A stretch of DNA of 64,000 nucleotides from Anaplasma ovis str. Haibei (GTDB taxonomy: Bacteria; Pseudomonadota; Alphaproteobacteria; Rickettsiales; Anaplasmataceae): the NCBI RefSeq assembly GCF_002214625.1, contig NZ_CP015994.1:434001-498000 (forward strand), read 5' to 3'. Shown piece by piece: positions 18,758 to 27,147 of the stretch. Under the pieces are notes generated by a model that saw only the letters and a program-made list of their open reading frames with translations, had not been told where the DNA came from and did no database searches. Each line of letters opens with the position of its first letter. Position 1 is the first letter of the stretch. Made by a program: the position numbers and the translations under genes.

Positions 18758-20932
18758 ATGTCGGACAATAATCAAGGACAAGTTAGCTCATCAGAGCAGG
18801 GTAGTTCATCATATGTGATGGATACATCCTGGAGTACATTCAGTGGTGCAGCTACACCAGGAGGACAAGCTTCTAATCAGGAAGCTAGTCAGTCACCCGT
18901 GGAGCAACAGGAAGGGTCACAGGGTCAAGTTAGTTCATCAGGACAAGTTAGCTCATCAGAGCAGGGTAGTTCATCATATGTGATGGATACATCCTGGAGT
19001 ACATTCAGTGGTGCAGCTACACCAGGAGGACAAGCTTCTAATCAGGAAGCTAGTCAGTCACCTGTGGAGCAACAGGAAGGGTCACAGGGTCAAGTTAGTT
19101 CATCAGGACAAGTTAGCTCATCAGAGCAGGGTAGTTCATCATATGTGATGGATACATCCTGGAGTACATTCAGTGGTGCAGCTACACCAGGAGGACAAGC
19201 TTCTAATCAGGAAGCTAGTCAGTCACCTGTGGAGCAACAGGAAGGGTCACAGGGTCAAGTTAGTTCATCAGGACAAGTTAGCTCATCAGAGCAGGGTAGT
19301 TCATCATATGTGATGGATACGTCCTGGAGTACATTCAGTGGTGCAGCTACACCAGGAGGACAAGCTTCTGGTGGCACAGTTGATTGGCAAAAAGCAATAT
19401 CTGACAAGATCGGAAGCCAGGAGTACATGGATGCTGCTCGTTCCATCATAGCTGTAGGGATTTATGCTGCACAGACTGCGATAGCGAACAGCTTGGGTAG
19501 GCAGTCCCCAGGTGATTGTGAAGATGTTGAAAGGATAGTATTTGATAACCTTACACATAGCCACCTTCATGACAGTGGTCTTTCGCTGGGTTCCATAAGA
19601 CTCATTTTCAGGAAGATTGAGGATGCACTTGAGTTACGTGATCAGAAAATTTGCGATGACTACGCCGGCCATCTTGCGCAGGCGGTTGTTGACGGCGCGC
19701 GGCTTGCGGCTGCCATTGAAAGTGGTTCTGCTGAAGGTAGAAGTCTCGTTGAGTTCATAAAAACAGTTGAGGATTCATATTCCGAGTACGGTGCTCTGGT
19801 AAGTAAAGAGTTTGATCGTAATGCCAAGATAAAAGAAGAGGACCTACGCGCTTTTGTTGACTTTGTATTGGGTAGTGTGCCGTACAATACAGGTGATGCA
19901 GCTGCGGCTAAAAGCATATTTGATACACTTTCCAGGTATGTTGAACAATACGGTGTATCGTACAGTTGGATAAGTGGTCCTAATGTCAGGTATTTGCGTG
20001 TGGCCGTATATGTCGCTGAGTGTGGTAATCTCCAAATAAGCGAGGCAGCGGTTACCGATGCAGTAGCTAGGTTCAGGACACTGCTGTCTGATACTCCCGT
20101 TACCAGTGTGCAGCAAGAGGAGACCATAGAGCTTGATCGCGGGACTGGGGCTCCGTCAGTTGATAGCTTTACTTCTGTAGTACGTGACAAGGTTGTTGGT
20201 CCCGCAAAGGAAATGGCGACAAAGGCCCATAGAGAAATACGCGAGAGGTATATGGTGACATCTTTCTCTGGCACTGAACGGCTTGTCATGACTATCTCAG
20301 CCCTTCTTGCCACAATATTTGCTATCTGCGCGTGTTTGGAGCCAGGGATAATAGGGGCGTCTGGCCCACTGGTTTGGGGTTGTCTTGCACTAGTTGCAGT
20401 GTTGCCGCTTCTTGGTATGGCTGTGCACACGGCAATTGATGCCAGGGATAAGAAAAAGACGTCTGGTTATGGGCAACGGGTTGCTGCGCGAGAGGAGAAG
20501 AACGGGGGGTCGTTCCGTTCGATGCTGGAGGAGGGTCGGCGCATTCCCAAGGTGGTTACCGGGCTGTGCACGCTTGCGTTTTTTGGCGCCGTCATTGCTT
20601 GTATGTGTGTTGATGCGAAACGCGGGACATGGCACGGTACTGCGCTGCTCTTGGCTGCTCTGGTGTTGTTTGCGATTGGTGCTGCCGTTGTAATGAAAAC
20701 AGCGCGTAGCTACTCGTTGGTGGAAGAGGAGTATGACACTGGGCTTGTTACGAATAGTGCAGATAGAATATTGTCTGCACGTGGTGACCAGCGTGTTGTC
20801 GGAAGCATTTTTGGTGAGGACAGAGAAGAAGTCGGTAGGGCTGGTGTTCCTAGCACTTTCGTGTCATCGATTGGGGGGGCTTCTCCTATAACTCCTACTG
20901 ATGCTGCTGTGCAGGGAGCTAGCGTGCGGTGA
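18758..20932 (+). CDS. aaap: AAAP-like Ser/Gln-repeat membrane protein (full length)
   Basis: A 724-aa protein resembling the Anaplasma appendage-associated protein and Alp family; the family name rests on recognition and is not certain. After MSDNNQG come four 55-residue Ser/Gln-rich repeats (to about residue 205). A helical globular region of about 290 residues follows, then two hydrophobic hairpins (about 508-557 and 598-647) separated by a charged loop. The second hairpin carries ACMCVDAKRGTWHG, shared with the smaller paralogs downstream. The tail is Gly/Thr-rich. No cleavable signal is evident, so membrane insertion through the hairpins is likely. The start is the ATG at 18758, aligned with the GTG start of the paralog at 24408. 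A conserved promoter lies about 130 nt upstream. Confidence 0.75.
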   Translation: MSDNNQGQVSSSEQGSSSYVMDTSWSTFSGAATPGGQASNQEASQSPVEQQEGSQGQVSSSGQVSSSEQGSSSYVMDTSWSTFSGAATPGGQASNQEASQSPVEQQEGSQGQVSSSGQVSSSEQGSSSYVMDTSWSTFSGAATPGGQASNQEASQSPVEQQEGSQGQVSSSGQVSSSEQGSSSYVMDTSWSTFSGAATPGGQASGGTVDWQKAISDKIGSQEYMDAARSIIAVGIYAAQTAIANSLGRQSPGDCEDVERIVFDNLTHSHLHDSGLSLGSIRLIFRKIEDALELRDQKICDDYAGHLAQAVVDGARLAAAIESGSAEGRSLVEFIKTVEDSYSEYGALVSKEFDRNAKIKEEDLRAFVDFVLGSVPYNTGDAAAAKSIFDTLSRYVEQYGVSYSWISGPNVRYLRVAVYVAECGNLQISEAAVTDAVARFRTLLSDTPVTSVQQEETIELDRGTGAPSVDSFTSVVRDKVVGPAKEMATKAHREIRERYMVTSFSGTERLVMTISALLATIFAICACLEPGIIGASGPLVWGCLALVAVLPLLGMAVHTAIDARDKKKTSGYGQRVAAREEKNGGSFRSMLEEGRRIPKVVTGLCTLAFFGAVIACMCVDAKRGTWHGTALLLAALVLFAIGAAVVMKTARSYSLVEEEYDTGLVTNSADRILSARGDQRVVGSIFGEDREEVGRAGVPSTFVSSIGGASPITPTDAAVQGASVR
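18776..19370 (+). repeat. 165-bp tandem repeats (55 aa), about 3.6 copies
   Basis: The same 165-bp unit as at 14287-14730, with the YVMDTSWSTFSG block recurring four times. The first unit lacks the QVSSSG start. Only isolated base differences separate units (CCCGTGG against CCTGTGG in the first). The extra unit compared with the upstream copy shows that the array changes length. Confidence 0.92.
18897..20480 (+). repeat. Long direct repeat, copy 2 (partner 14257-15840)
   Basis: The downstream member of the 1.58-kb direct repeat, inside the full-length gene. Beyond 20480 the gene continues with its own C-terminal third, so this copy is the likely source and 14257-15840 the derived partial duplicate. 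Confidence 0.88.
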
Positions 20933-21011
20933 TAGCGTAGCTTCTCACCCTTGCTGCTGCGGATTCTGGCTTCATAAGCGGTGGTATTAGCGGCTGTGGC
21001 AGGGTGGACGG

Positions 21012-21820
21012 ATGTCGTTAGTGGGGGCAGGTGATGAGTCGCCGCAACGTTCTAGGTGGCTAGGGCCTGCAGGGAAGTGCGCGGCAGGTCCATGTCGTCC
21101 TTTTCCGGCCTTGTGTAGTTCGTTGTAGCACTAGCGGCCTTGGCGGCCGCGGTGTTTGTGCGCGTACAGAGCCGGCATACGTTTCCGTCGTGCTGAGTCG
21201 GGGGTCTTGTAGCACTAGTTTTATTGGTGCCTTTGGTTGTTTGGGCTGTGCGCTCGGCAATTAGGGTGTGTAACGAGGATAGGGGCGCTGTACAAGACTG
21301 CGATGTGCGGGAGAAGTGGGTTCTCAAGGCACGCTCGGCGGGCACCGTGGTCTTCATGAGCGCTGTGGTAGCGATGTTCGTGTGCCTGTGCGTGGAGATC
21401 AGTGTTTTTGCCATGCACTCTGGTGTGTGGAGTGAGCTATGGACGGCCTTGCTGTTTGTCGTGGCGATGGCGTTCGCACTAGCTGGAGTGTCGGCACTGG
21501 CGCTATGGTCTACGGAGAGAATGATTACAGAGGAACTTAACTGCCCGCTGACGAAGCAGTGTGATGCTGAGACCTTGCATACAACGGTTGATGCTGAGTC
21601 CACCTCTGATGGTCAAAACTGGGTGCAGCTTTCCGCGACGAGAGCTTTTGGACCAAGTAGAAGTTGGATGGCGCCCTTTCCGGCGCTTATGCGTGCCGGT
21701 CAAGTTGAATTTTTAGTCACCTGCGGGAGGTGTGAGGAGATTTCAGGCGGCGGCCTGCGCGATCTTCTGGTGTCTGGAGGGTGGCAGACGTGTTTGATGT
21801 ATGAGGTGTGTGATGGATGA
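21012..21820 (+). pseudogene. Decayed Alp-like four-helix membrane protein
   Basis: The plus strand aligns with the intact neighbour at 21813. GCTAGGGCCTGCAGGGAAGT at 21059 matches GCTAGGGCCTGCAAAGAAAT there, and SMSSFSG followed by the first helix is recognisable. In that frame a TAG at 21116 and a TGA at 21194 interrupt the first hairpin. Upstream, the likely ATG at 21012 is out of phase. The second hairpin (AVVAMFVCLCVEISVF, then LWTALLFVVAMAFALAG) remains open from about 21224 to 21820 and could be translated as a 198-aa remnant from a TTG. It is best read as a nonfunctional paralog or a donor for conversion. Confidence 0.65.
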
Positions 21821-22607
21821 ATTACTGCGACGCTCTGGAGAAGGGTTGGGATCATTTAGAGTTGATCCTGCGAAGGCGACAGTGGCTAGGGCCTGCAAAG
21901 AAATGCGCGACAGATCTATGTCGTCTTTTTCTGGTTCTGGGCAGTTCATCGTGACATTGGCGGCCCTTATTGCCGCTGTGATTACTATTTGCGGTGTGTG
22001 TATGCAGCCCACGTTCACTGGCAGTGTACTGGGTTGGAGTTGTTTAGCATTTGTGCTGCTACTGTTGCTTGCGGTGGCCATTGGAGTGGTAGCGGCCAAC
22101 AGCAGAGAAGGTGTTATTGCAGAGGAGGATATAAAAATAGTTCGGTCTTCAGGGAGGGGTTATCGAGGGCCACTTGATGATGGTTGTTCTGAGGCTATGG
22201 GCGTGTTGACGTGCATATCCGCACTTGCATTCATTGGCGTCATGATTGCCTGCATGTGTATTGATTATAAGACACGAGGATGGGGTAGTGTCGTGTTTGT
22301 GGCTATGTTGGCGCTATTCGCTATGGTTGTTGTTACCGCAGAGCCATTACGTGGCCCCACGATAGTGCAATGCGTTCCTGACGAAGTTTACCACGTAACA
22401 GTTGACCCCATGCCCGCTCCTAATACCCAGCAACCGGTTGTAGCTTGCCACGAAGGCACGGGTCAGATGAAAGCCGAAGCTGATGCTTCACCGGGCACCT
22501 TTGTAGTGAATATTGGGTTGGACTCTCCCGGTTCCGATTCTGGGACCGTCTTGAGAAGTTTTGTTGTGTCGGGGCTCCTCTCGCCGCAGTCACAGTGTAA
22601 AGTTTGA
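21813..22607 (+). CDS. Alp-like four-helix membrane protein
   Basis: A 264-aa paralog of the C-terminal half of the AAAP-like protein. It has a short polar N-terminus, then ARACKEMRDRSMSSFSGSGQ, then two hydrophobic hairpins. The second hairpin contains IACMCIDYKTRGWG, parallel to IACMCVDAKRGTWHG in the large protein. The soluble tail has SPGTFVVNIGLDSPGS, like the STFVSSIGGAS tail of the large protein. There are no Ser/Gln repeats. The start is taken at the ATG at 21813; one at 21801 is also in frame. Function is unknown beyond family membership. Confidence 0.7.
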   Translation: MDELLRRSGEGLGSFRVDPAKATVARACKEMRDRSMSSFSGSGQFIVTLAALIAAVITICGVCMQPTFTGSVLGWSCLAFVLLLLLAVAIGVVAANSREGVIAEEDIKIVRSSGRGYRGPLDDGCSEAMGVLTCISALAFIGVMIACMCIDYKTRGWGSVVFVAMLALFAMVVVTAEPLRGPTIVQCVPDEVYHVTVDPMPAPNTQQPVVACHEGTGQMKAEADASPGTFVVNIGLDSPGSDSGTVLRSFVVSGLLSPQSQCKV

Positions 22608-22801
22608 GCAGAGACACCGCGCGTCTTATGATGCTCTGTGTGATCGCGCACTTGTAGCGGCAATTTCTACCCCGTTTAAGGCTTTTCGGGTGGTTTCCCC
22701 CACGAGTTTTGCGGAGAGTGGGGTTGTGTTTACGGTTGTACCCACTGTAGGGGTGCATGGGTCTTAAATACGTTTATGAAAGTGTTAGTATGTGCTTGAT
22801 T

Positions 22802-22822
22802 CCCCGCGCAAAAGCGGCGGGG
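22802..22822 (+). promoter_or_regulatory. GC-rich hairpin before a small membrane ORF
   Basis: CCCCGC and GCGGGG pair around GCAAAAGC with one bulged G. There is no T run, so it is not a classical terminator. It lies 20 nt before the ATG at 22843 and may mark the mRNA end of the previous gene or lie in this ORF's leader. Confidence 0.35.
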
Positions 22823-22842
22823 TGTGTTATTGGGTAAGTGTA

Positions 22843-23058
22843 ATGAGTGAGAGTAGAGTGCCGTGGCTTATAGAGCAAGCATTTTCGGCCTTTAGGACCA
22901 GTTATGAGTTTTCAAAATCGGCAATTGGGAACCATGATGCGAAGAATAATGTGGGTGGTTTAGCACCTTTGATGGCTTTTTTGATCTTCTTCTTGCTGAT
23001 TTGTTGTTATGCGATTGATGCGGAGCTAGGCTTTTTGTGCAAGTCAGTGTTCTTCTAA
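22843..23058 (+). CDS. Small single-helix protein, possible Alp-family fragment
   Basis: A 71-aa frame, starting MSESRVPW, with one hydrophobic span (LMAFLIFFLLICCYAI). The span and its placement resemble the first helix of the paralog at 25314 (SIIFFLLVYGLVAA), after which this frame stops early. The next gene, at 23073, begins 14 nt after its stop. It may be a truncated paralog or a true small membrane protein. Confidence 0.4.
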   Translation: MSESRVPWLIEQAFSAFRTSYEFSKSAIGNHDAKNNVGGLAPLMAFLIFFLLICCYAIDAELGFLCKSVFF

Positions 23059-23072
23059 GGAAAATATGCGTT

Positions 23073-23957
23073 ATGCAACGTGACTATACACATCGTCAAG
23101 ACCAGGAGGAGCCAAGGCTGTGCACAGTAGCTGGAGCCATTGGAGGGTTGTTGCCTTTTAGCGGGATTGCAGCGTCCAATATACCTAGAAGCACAAAAGC
23201 CCGCAAGATGCGGACTCCAAGTTACATCGATACGACGAAGACCAAAACAAAGCGGCCTAGATTTCATTGCCCCAAAGTGGCTGTTGACGGTAGGGGTGCG
23301 GCAGTGCCCGCAGCGCTTGTAGTGATTACCTGCTGTTTTCTGGTAGAGCTCATATGTGCTACTGTTGCGTATTGTGGTGCAGTACCGGCTGCCATTACGC
23401 CTTCGGCATGGTTGATTGTGTATCCAACTTTCGGTCTGGCGTTTATTTGTGTTGTGTGTGTTGCGTGGATGCGGCGTAGACGCAACACTTTCGTAAGATT
23501 TGCAGATGCGGCATTATCGAAAAAACCATCTGACAATATTCTTACGCTGAAAGCAGTGCTGGTCATATTGTTTGTAACGTGGAGTCTTTGCCTGGTGGCC
23601 AGCCTTCCAAATTGGGAAAAATGGGCGGGAATAGCAGATACCACCATATGCTGCCTGCCGGTCGCTGCCCTACTATTGCTACTTTTCGGGTTCTTTTTTG
23701 AGGAAGCGTATCCGCAGTGCGAAATGTGGACCATGCCTGCAGATTCTGTGCTAGCGAAAGGCTCGGCGACTTCACCGCAAACAGACAATACAGATTGTAA
23801 GATGTTACCACCTAAAGTTGATACGGAGTTGGCGACACCAACTGCGCACTCTGTGGAAGAAGAAAAAGAGCGTGAATCGAGCGAGATCCACACTCTGCGA
23901 ATGTTATATCCTCTTGAAGGGCATTTATTGAACTCAAATCTGCGGATTTGGCCGTAA
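23073..23957 (+). CDS. Predicted four-helix membrane protein in the Alp-like cluster
   Basis: A 294-aa frame. A basic, polar N-terminus (to about residue 80) is followed by two hydrophobic hairpins: ALVVITCCFLVELICATVAY with a second span, then AVLVILFVTWSLCLVASL with a second span. The tail is acidic and Ser/Glu-rich. The topology equals that of the Alp-like neighbours although direct residue identity is low. AAGG lies 11 nt before the ATG at 23073. Probably a diverged cluster member; function unknown. Confidence 0.6.
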   Translation: MQRDYTHRQDQEEPRLCTVAGAIGGLLPFSGIAASNIPRSTKARKMRTPSYIDTTKTKTKRPRFHCPKVAVDGRGAAVPAALVVITCCFLVELICATVAYCGAVPAAITPSAWLIVYPTFGLAFICVVCVAWMRRRRNTFVRFADAALSKKPSDNILTLKAVLVILFVTWSLCLVASLPNWEKWAGIADTTICCLPVAALLLLLFGFFFEEAYPQCEMWTMPADSVLAKGSATSPQTDNTDCKMLPPKVDTELATPTAHSVEEEKERESSEIHTLRMLYPLEGHLLNSNLRIWP

Positions 23958-24407
23958 GCTCCCTTTTATCTACTTGCTGGCTTAAGGTTCCAGCGTTCCA
24001 CGATGCATTTGTTGTGGTTATGGGCCTGGTGGACGCGATACATAGGTCTTGTTTAAATTATGAGATTTGTTTCAGTGTAGTTCACAACGACCGGACAAGT
24101 GTGGCGCGTCATTAAGTTGCGCGTAGGTGCGGCGGCTCTGGCGCCTTAAAGCCAGAATTTAGGTGAGGGTACTAACTCCCTGCTTTTATGGGATGTGCGT
24201 ACAGTAGCCACATTTTTCAAATATTTTAAAATTAATGTATTTTATTGCAAGTACACGTGTTCATATGCTAAAATCCCCCGCGAGTGTCGTGGTGCACAAG
24301 TTGTACACGTGTTGTGTGGTTGCCTGTTTTCCTGGTCAGAGGGCGTCTGTTCTGTGTTTCGTGGGTGCTGTGCGGTGCTCTAGCGTTCATTTTACGGTGT
24401 GTGTGTT
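23958..24407. other. Spacer with the promoter of the next Alp-like gene
   Basis: A 450-nt region without a credible gene. Its last 190 nt resemble the leader of the AAAP-like gene at 18758 and contain the conserved promoter. I see nothing in the first half. Confidence 0.5.
24245..24274 (+). promoter_or_regulatory. Sigma-70-like promoter of Alp-like gene at 24408
   Basis: TTGCAA, an 18-bp spacer, TAAAAT. It is paralogous to the element at 18598-18627, with matching spacer bases (ACACGT and CAT.TGC) and a similar downstream leader. Confidence 0.6.
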
Positions 24408-25286
24408 GTGTTAAAGAAAAATAATCGGCCTGGCAGTAGCTCGGAAACGTACGAGAAGCAGGGAGGAACTGTCAGGCTTAGCGGTAAGGTTCCGTCAGCC
24501 GTCGGTACTTCAGCTGCGCGTACCAGGGTTGGTAATTCTGCTAAGAGAGTAGTGGCCATGACCCGGAGAGAAATACGCAAAAGGTCCATGGAGTCTTTTT
24601 TTGGTGTTGGGCAGTTTGTAATAACAGTTTCGGCTCTAATTGCCGCGATATTTGCCGTTTGTGTGTGCCTAAAGACTACACTTGCCGGGCCGTCCGGCGC
24701 GCTAATTTTGGGTTGCTTAGCATTGGTCGTATTGCTGCCGTTGCTCGGCACGGCTATGTACGCGGCAATACAGGATGAAAGAGAAGGTGGCGCTGTAGCC
24801 AATTATGTGCGGGTTGCGGATGGATCTTTGTGGGAAAGCCGGTCAGCGTTGGATAATCAGCATCCGTCCATGGGCGTGCGCGCACTAGCATGCATGTCTT
24901 GTCTTGTGTTTGTTTGTGCGATCATTGCCTGTGTGTGCCTTGATGTCAAGAACGGGACGTGGTATGGCAGTGCGCTGCTTTTAGCTGCAATGGCGCTGTT
25001 CACGGTTGCTGCGGTTGCAATTGGAACGCAGCGCTACTCGTCTGTGGTGCCGAATGATGCTGAAGTTTATCGGGTTGATGTAGATGTATTGGCTGCGCCT
25101 AGCGGTGATCGACAGCCAGGTGCCGCTGGAGCTACTTTAGATAGTCGCCAGGGAGACGCTACTCCTGGTACCTTTGTGTCATCAGTTGGGTTAGGTTCTG
25201 CTGTAGCTTCGGGCGCTGGGGTTTCGGAGCAGCAGGTTGCGTCACATCGTGCCAGGGAACACGGCGCTTCCATTGCCATCTACTAG
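24408..25286 (+). CDS. Alp-like four-helix membrane protein, AAAP paralog
   Basis: A 292-aa protein aligning with the AAAP-like protein without its Ser/Gln repeats. It has a short polar leader (KKNNRPGSSSE), AMTRREIRKRSMESFFGVGQ, then hairpin one with FAVCVCLKTTLAGPSGALIL, and hairpin two with IACVCLDVKNGTWYGSALLL. The tail contains ATPGTFVSSVGLGS. The start is GTG at 24408, at the exact position of the ATG in the paralog at 18758 (both follow GTGTGTGTT). It has its own conserved promoter and probably shares a transcript with the gene 27 nt downstream. Confidence 0.72.
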   Translation: MLKKNNRPGSSSETYEKQGGTVRLSGKVPSAVGTSAARTRVGNSAKRVVAMTRREIRKRSMESFFGVGQFVITVSALIAAIFAVCVCLKTTLAGPSGALILGCLALVVLLPLLGTAMYAAIQDEREGGAVANYVRVADGSLWESRSALDNQHPSMGVRALACMSCLVFVCAIIACVCLDVKNGTWYGSALLLAAMALFTVAAVAIGTQRYSSVVPNDAEVYRVDVDVLAAPSGDRQPGAAGATLDSRQGDATPGTFVSSVGLGSAVASGAGVSEQQVASHRAREHGASIAIY

Positions 25287-25313
25287 GTATAGTGGGCAGG
25301 AGTAGGGGTTGTT

Positions 25314-26048
25314 ATGGCCTCTGAGCGTACGTTTTCAGTATTCGGGATTGATAGTAGGCCTGCGAGGTCGTCCGTTGGCAGCTATGACATAGGGGAGACG
25401 CGCGGTGGCGCAGAGTGCTGCGTGCTTCTAGTGTCCTCTATAATTTTCTTCCTGCTGGTTTACGGCTTGGTTGCTGCACGTGTTGGTTCCTCGGGAAAGC
25501 TTGCAGTGGGCATCATGGGATGTGCACTTGTTGCATTTCTCGCTGCCGCGCTCATTCTTCTGCCCATTATGGCATTAAGGGATTTGGGCCGCGGCAGCGA
25601 CAATCGGTCTTACGATTATCTCGCCTTATGTTACGAAGCCGATGATCAGTATGGTGCGCGCTCTAACGGTAATACCGATCTTTGCGGTAAACGTGTAACA
25701 TACAGGGTTGTCGTGCTGTGTGCGCTTGTTGCTGCGTTGATCATTGGCGCAATACTTTATGCTCTCTCTAATGCTACTGCTGCGCATTTTGCGGTTGTAG
25801 TCATGATTTTTATCATGGCCAGCTTACCTGCTGTTACGATGCTTATGTGTGACGATGTTGTGGAGCATGAAGGCGGGCGACTGCACGCGATATGTACATT
25901 AGTGGAGGGTGTTCCCCCAGATATGAGCGCATTCTTTTCACATGATTGTGACCCCGTGCCTACCACTTTAGCGTCAGAATCTGAAGTTGCTGTAAAAGGG
26001 GTTGTTGCGTCCAAGTCTGCAGAAAGTCAATCAAAAAGCATTCGGTGA
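25314..26048 (+). CDS. Predicted four-helix membrane protein in the Alp-like cluster
   Basis: A 244-aa protein with two hydrophobic hairpins: CVLLVSSIIFFLLVYGLVAA and IMGCALVAFLAAALILLPIM, then VVVLCALVAALIIGAIL and FAVVVMIFIMASLPAVTML. A Tyr/Asp-rich loop lies between them and a Ser-rich tail follows. It closes the cluster 27 nt after the previous gene. Topology matches the Alp-like proteins, but the Cys-Asp-Lys-Trp signature is absent, so it is a distant member at most. Confidence 0.62.
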   Translation: MASERTFSVFGIDSRPARSSVGSYDIGETRGGAECCVLLVSSIIFFLLVYGLVAARVGSSGKLAVGIMGCALVAFLAAALILLPIMALRDLGRGSDNRSYDYLALCYEADDQYGARSNGNTDLCGKRVTYRVVVLCALVAALIIGAILYALSNATAAHFAVVVMIFIMASLPAVTMLMCDDVVEHEGGRLHAICTLVEGVPPDMSAFFSHDCDPVPTTLASESEVAVKGVVASKSAESQSKSIR

Positions 26049-27147
26049 CTTTTGTTTAAGTGACAAAAAGTGACTACTACTGACCGAGTCATTTTAGCTA
26101 TGGCGCAGGTCTGCTCAGCGCGTGCGATATTATGCTGTATGCGTCGCACAACACACGCTAATGTCAGGAAGCCAGAGTTGTTGAAGGCGTTCGACTTCCT
26201 TAGAATGGACTGTAAGATAAGCTAATACCAAACATCAGGTATATTCGCAAATATCCTGATTATCTACCAGTAAAGCTGTAGCCATTTAACAAAATCTCTT
26301 GCTTTGTGTTGCTGTGTAATACACATGCCAGCCATGTTTGAGGGCGGCAAGGTTGGTCCGGACCATGTTTACTGCAAATGTAAACGCTGCTTGCGTTCGA
26401 TACTTCTATATACGTAGCTGTTGGTGCTTTGTGTGCAGCATTGTGTTGTGATCTCAATGTTACAGAAGGTGAAGGCCGCGTATCCGTTGGCAGTTTTTCT
26501 CTTTATCTCAGATTTCATAATAGCAGAGAAGAGCTGAAGTAGGTGCGGGGAATAAGGCGTTTTCAAGGTAGCCTATTTGTGACATATGCCATTTAAGTAT
26601 GTAATATTTGTGCAAGAATCCAAGACTGGTAAGATGACATTGGCACATGCAGCACGCCCAGACTCCAATTCACCATTCTCCTTTGGCCAAACATACACAC
26701 CGCATACACATAGTTGTTGGTTGCATAGCGCGGTGGAACGTCGTTTAAACTTGTACGTGTTCGGTGGAATTCCCTCCTATCTATACGGGTATTACTTCTC
26801 ATAATACTCCCCGTTTTCCTGCAAATTTGCTGTGAAAGTTTGTTTGTGTAAATGATGATTATGATATTTCCCTAAAATGCCCGTCCTTTCTAGAGTTTAC
26901 AGATATAAATGATGTTATACACTTGTAATTTTGGATATTTCATGATAAATAGTAAAAATATTCGATATTAAGCGGCATTCTCGTTACCAATACGGAAGAT
27001 CTTAGGGCTTTTCCCACATGGTGAGACGGATTTATAGCACATTTTACATGAGCTTCACCATGTATCTGGCTGTTCTTCTTCTCTAGTTGTGTTGGCAGCG
27101 ATAAGTCTGCGCTTCCGAGGATAATTTATTTGTAATTGGTGAAATAT
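26049..27147. other. 1.1-kb gene-poor region before the giant gene
   Basis: No frame here has a plausible start and composition. There is a short imperfect inverted repeat (ATCAGG/CCTGAT at 26234-26260), too AT-rich for a strong terminator. The stretch from about 26820 is AT-rich and likely holds the promoter of the giant gene. The B-type upstream box found at 37033 and elsewhere is not present. Confidence 0.5.

Noticed and set aside
19660-20430. Long minus-strand open frames opposite the AAAP-like genes (also 15020-15790)
   Set aside because: They mirror the plus-strand gene's codon pattern, lack start signals and repeat exactly because the gene is duplicated.
22561-22767. 68-codon frame after the Alp-like gene at 21813
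   Set aside because: It overlaps the end of that gene in another phase and has no recognisable features.
26586-26804. Short open frames in the 1.1-kb spacer before the giant gene
   Set aside because: Composition is unlike neighbouring proteins, no ribosome-binding site, no family, and overlapping frames on both strands of similar length.
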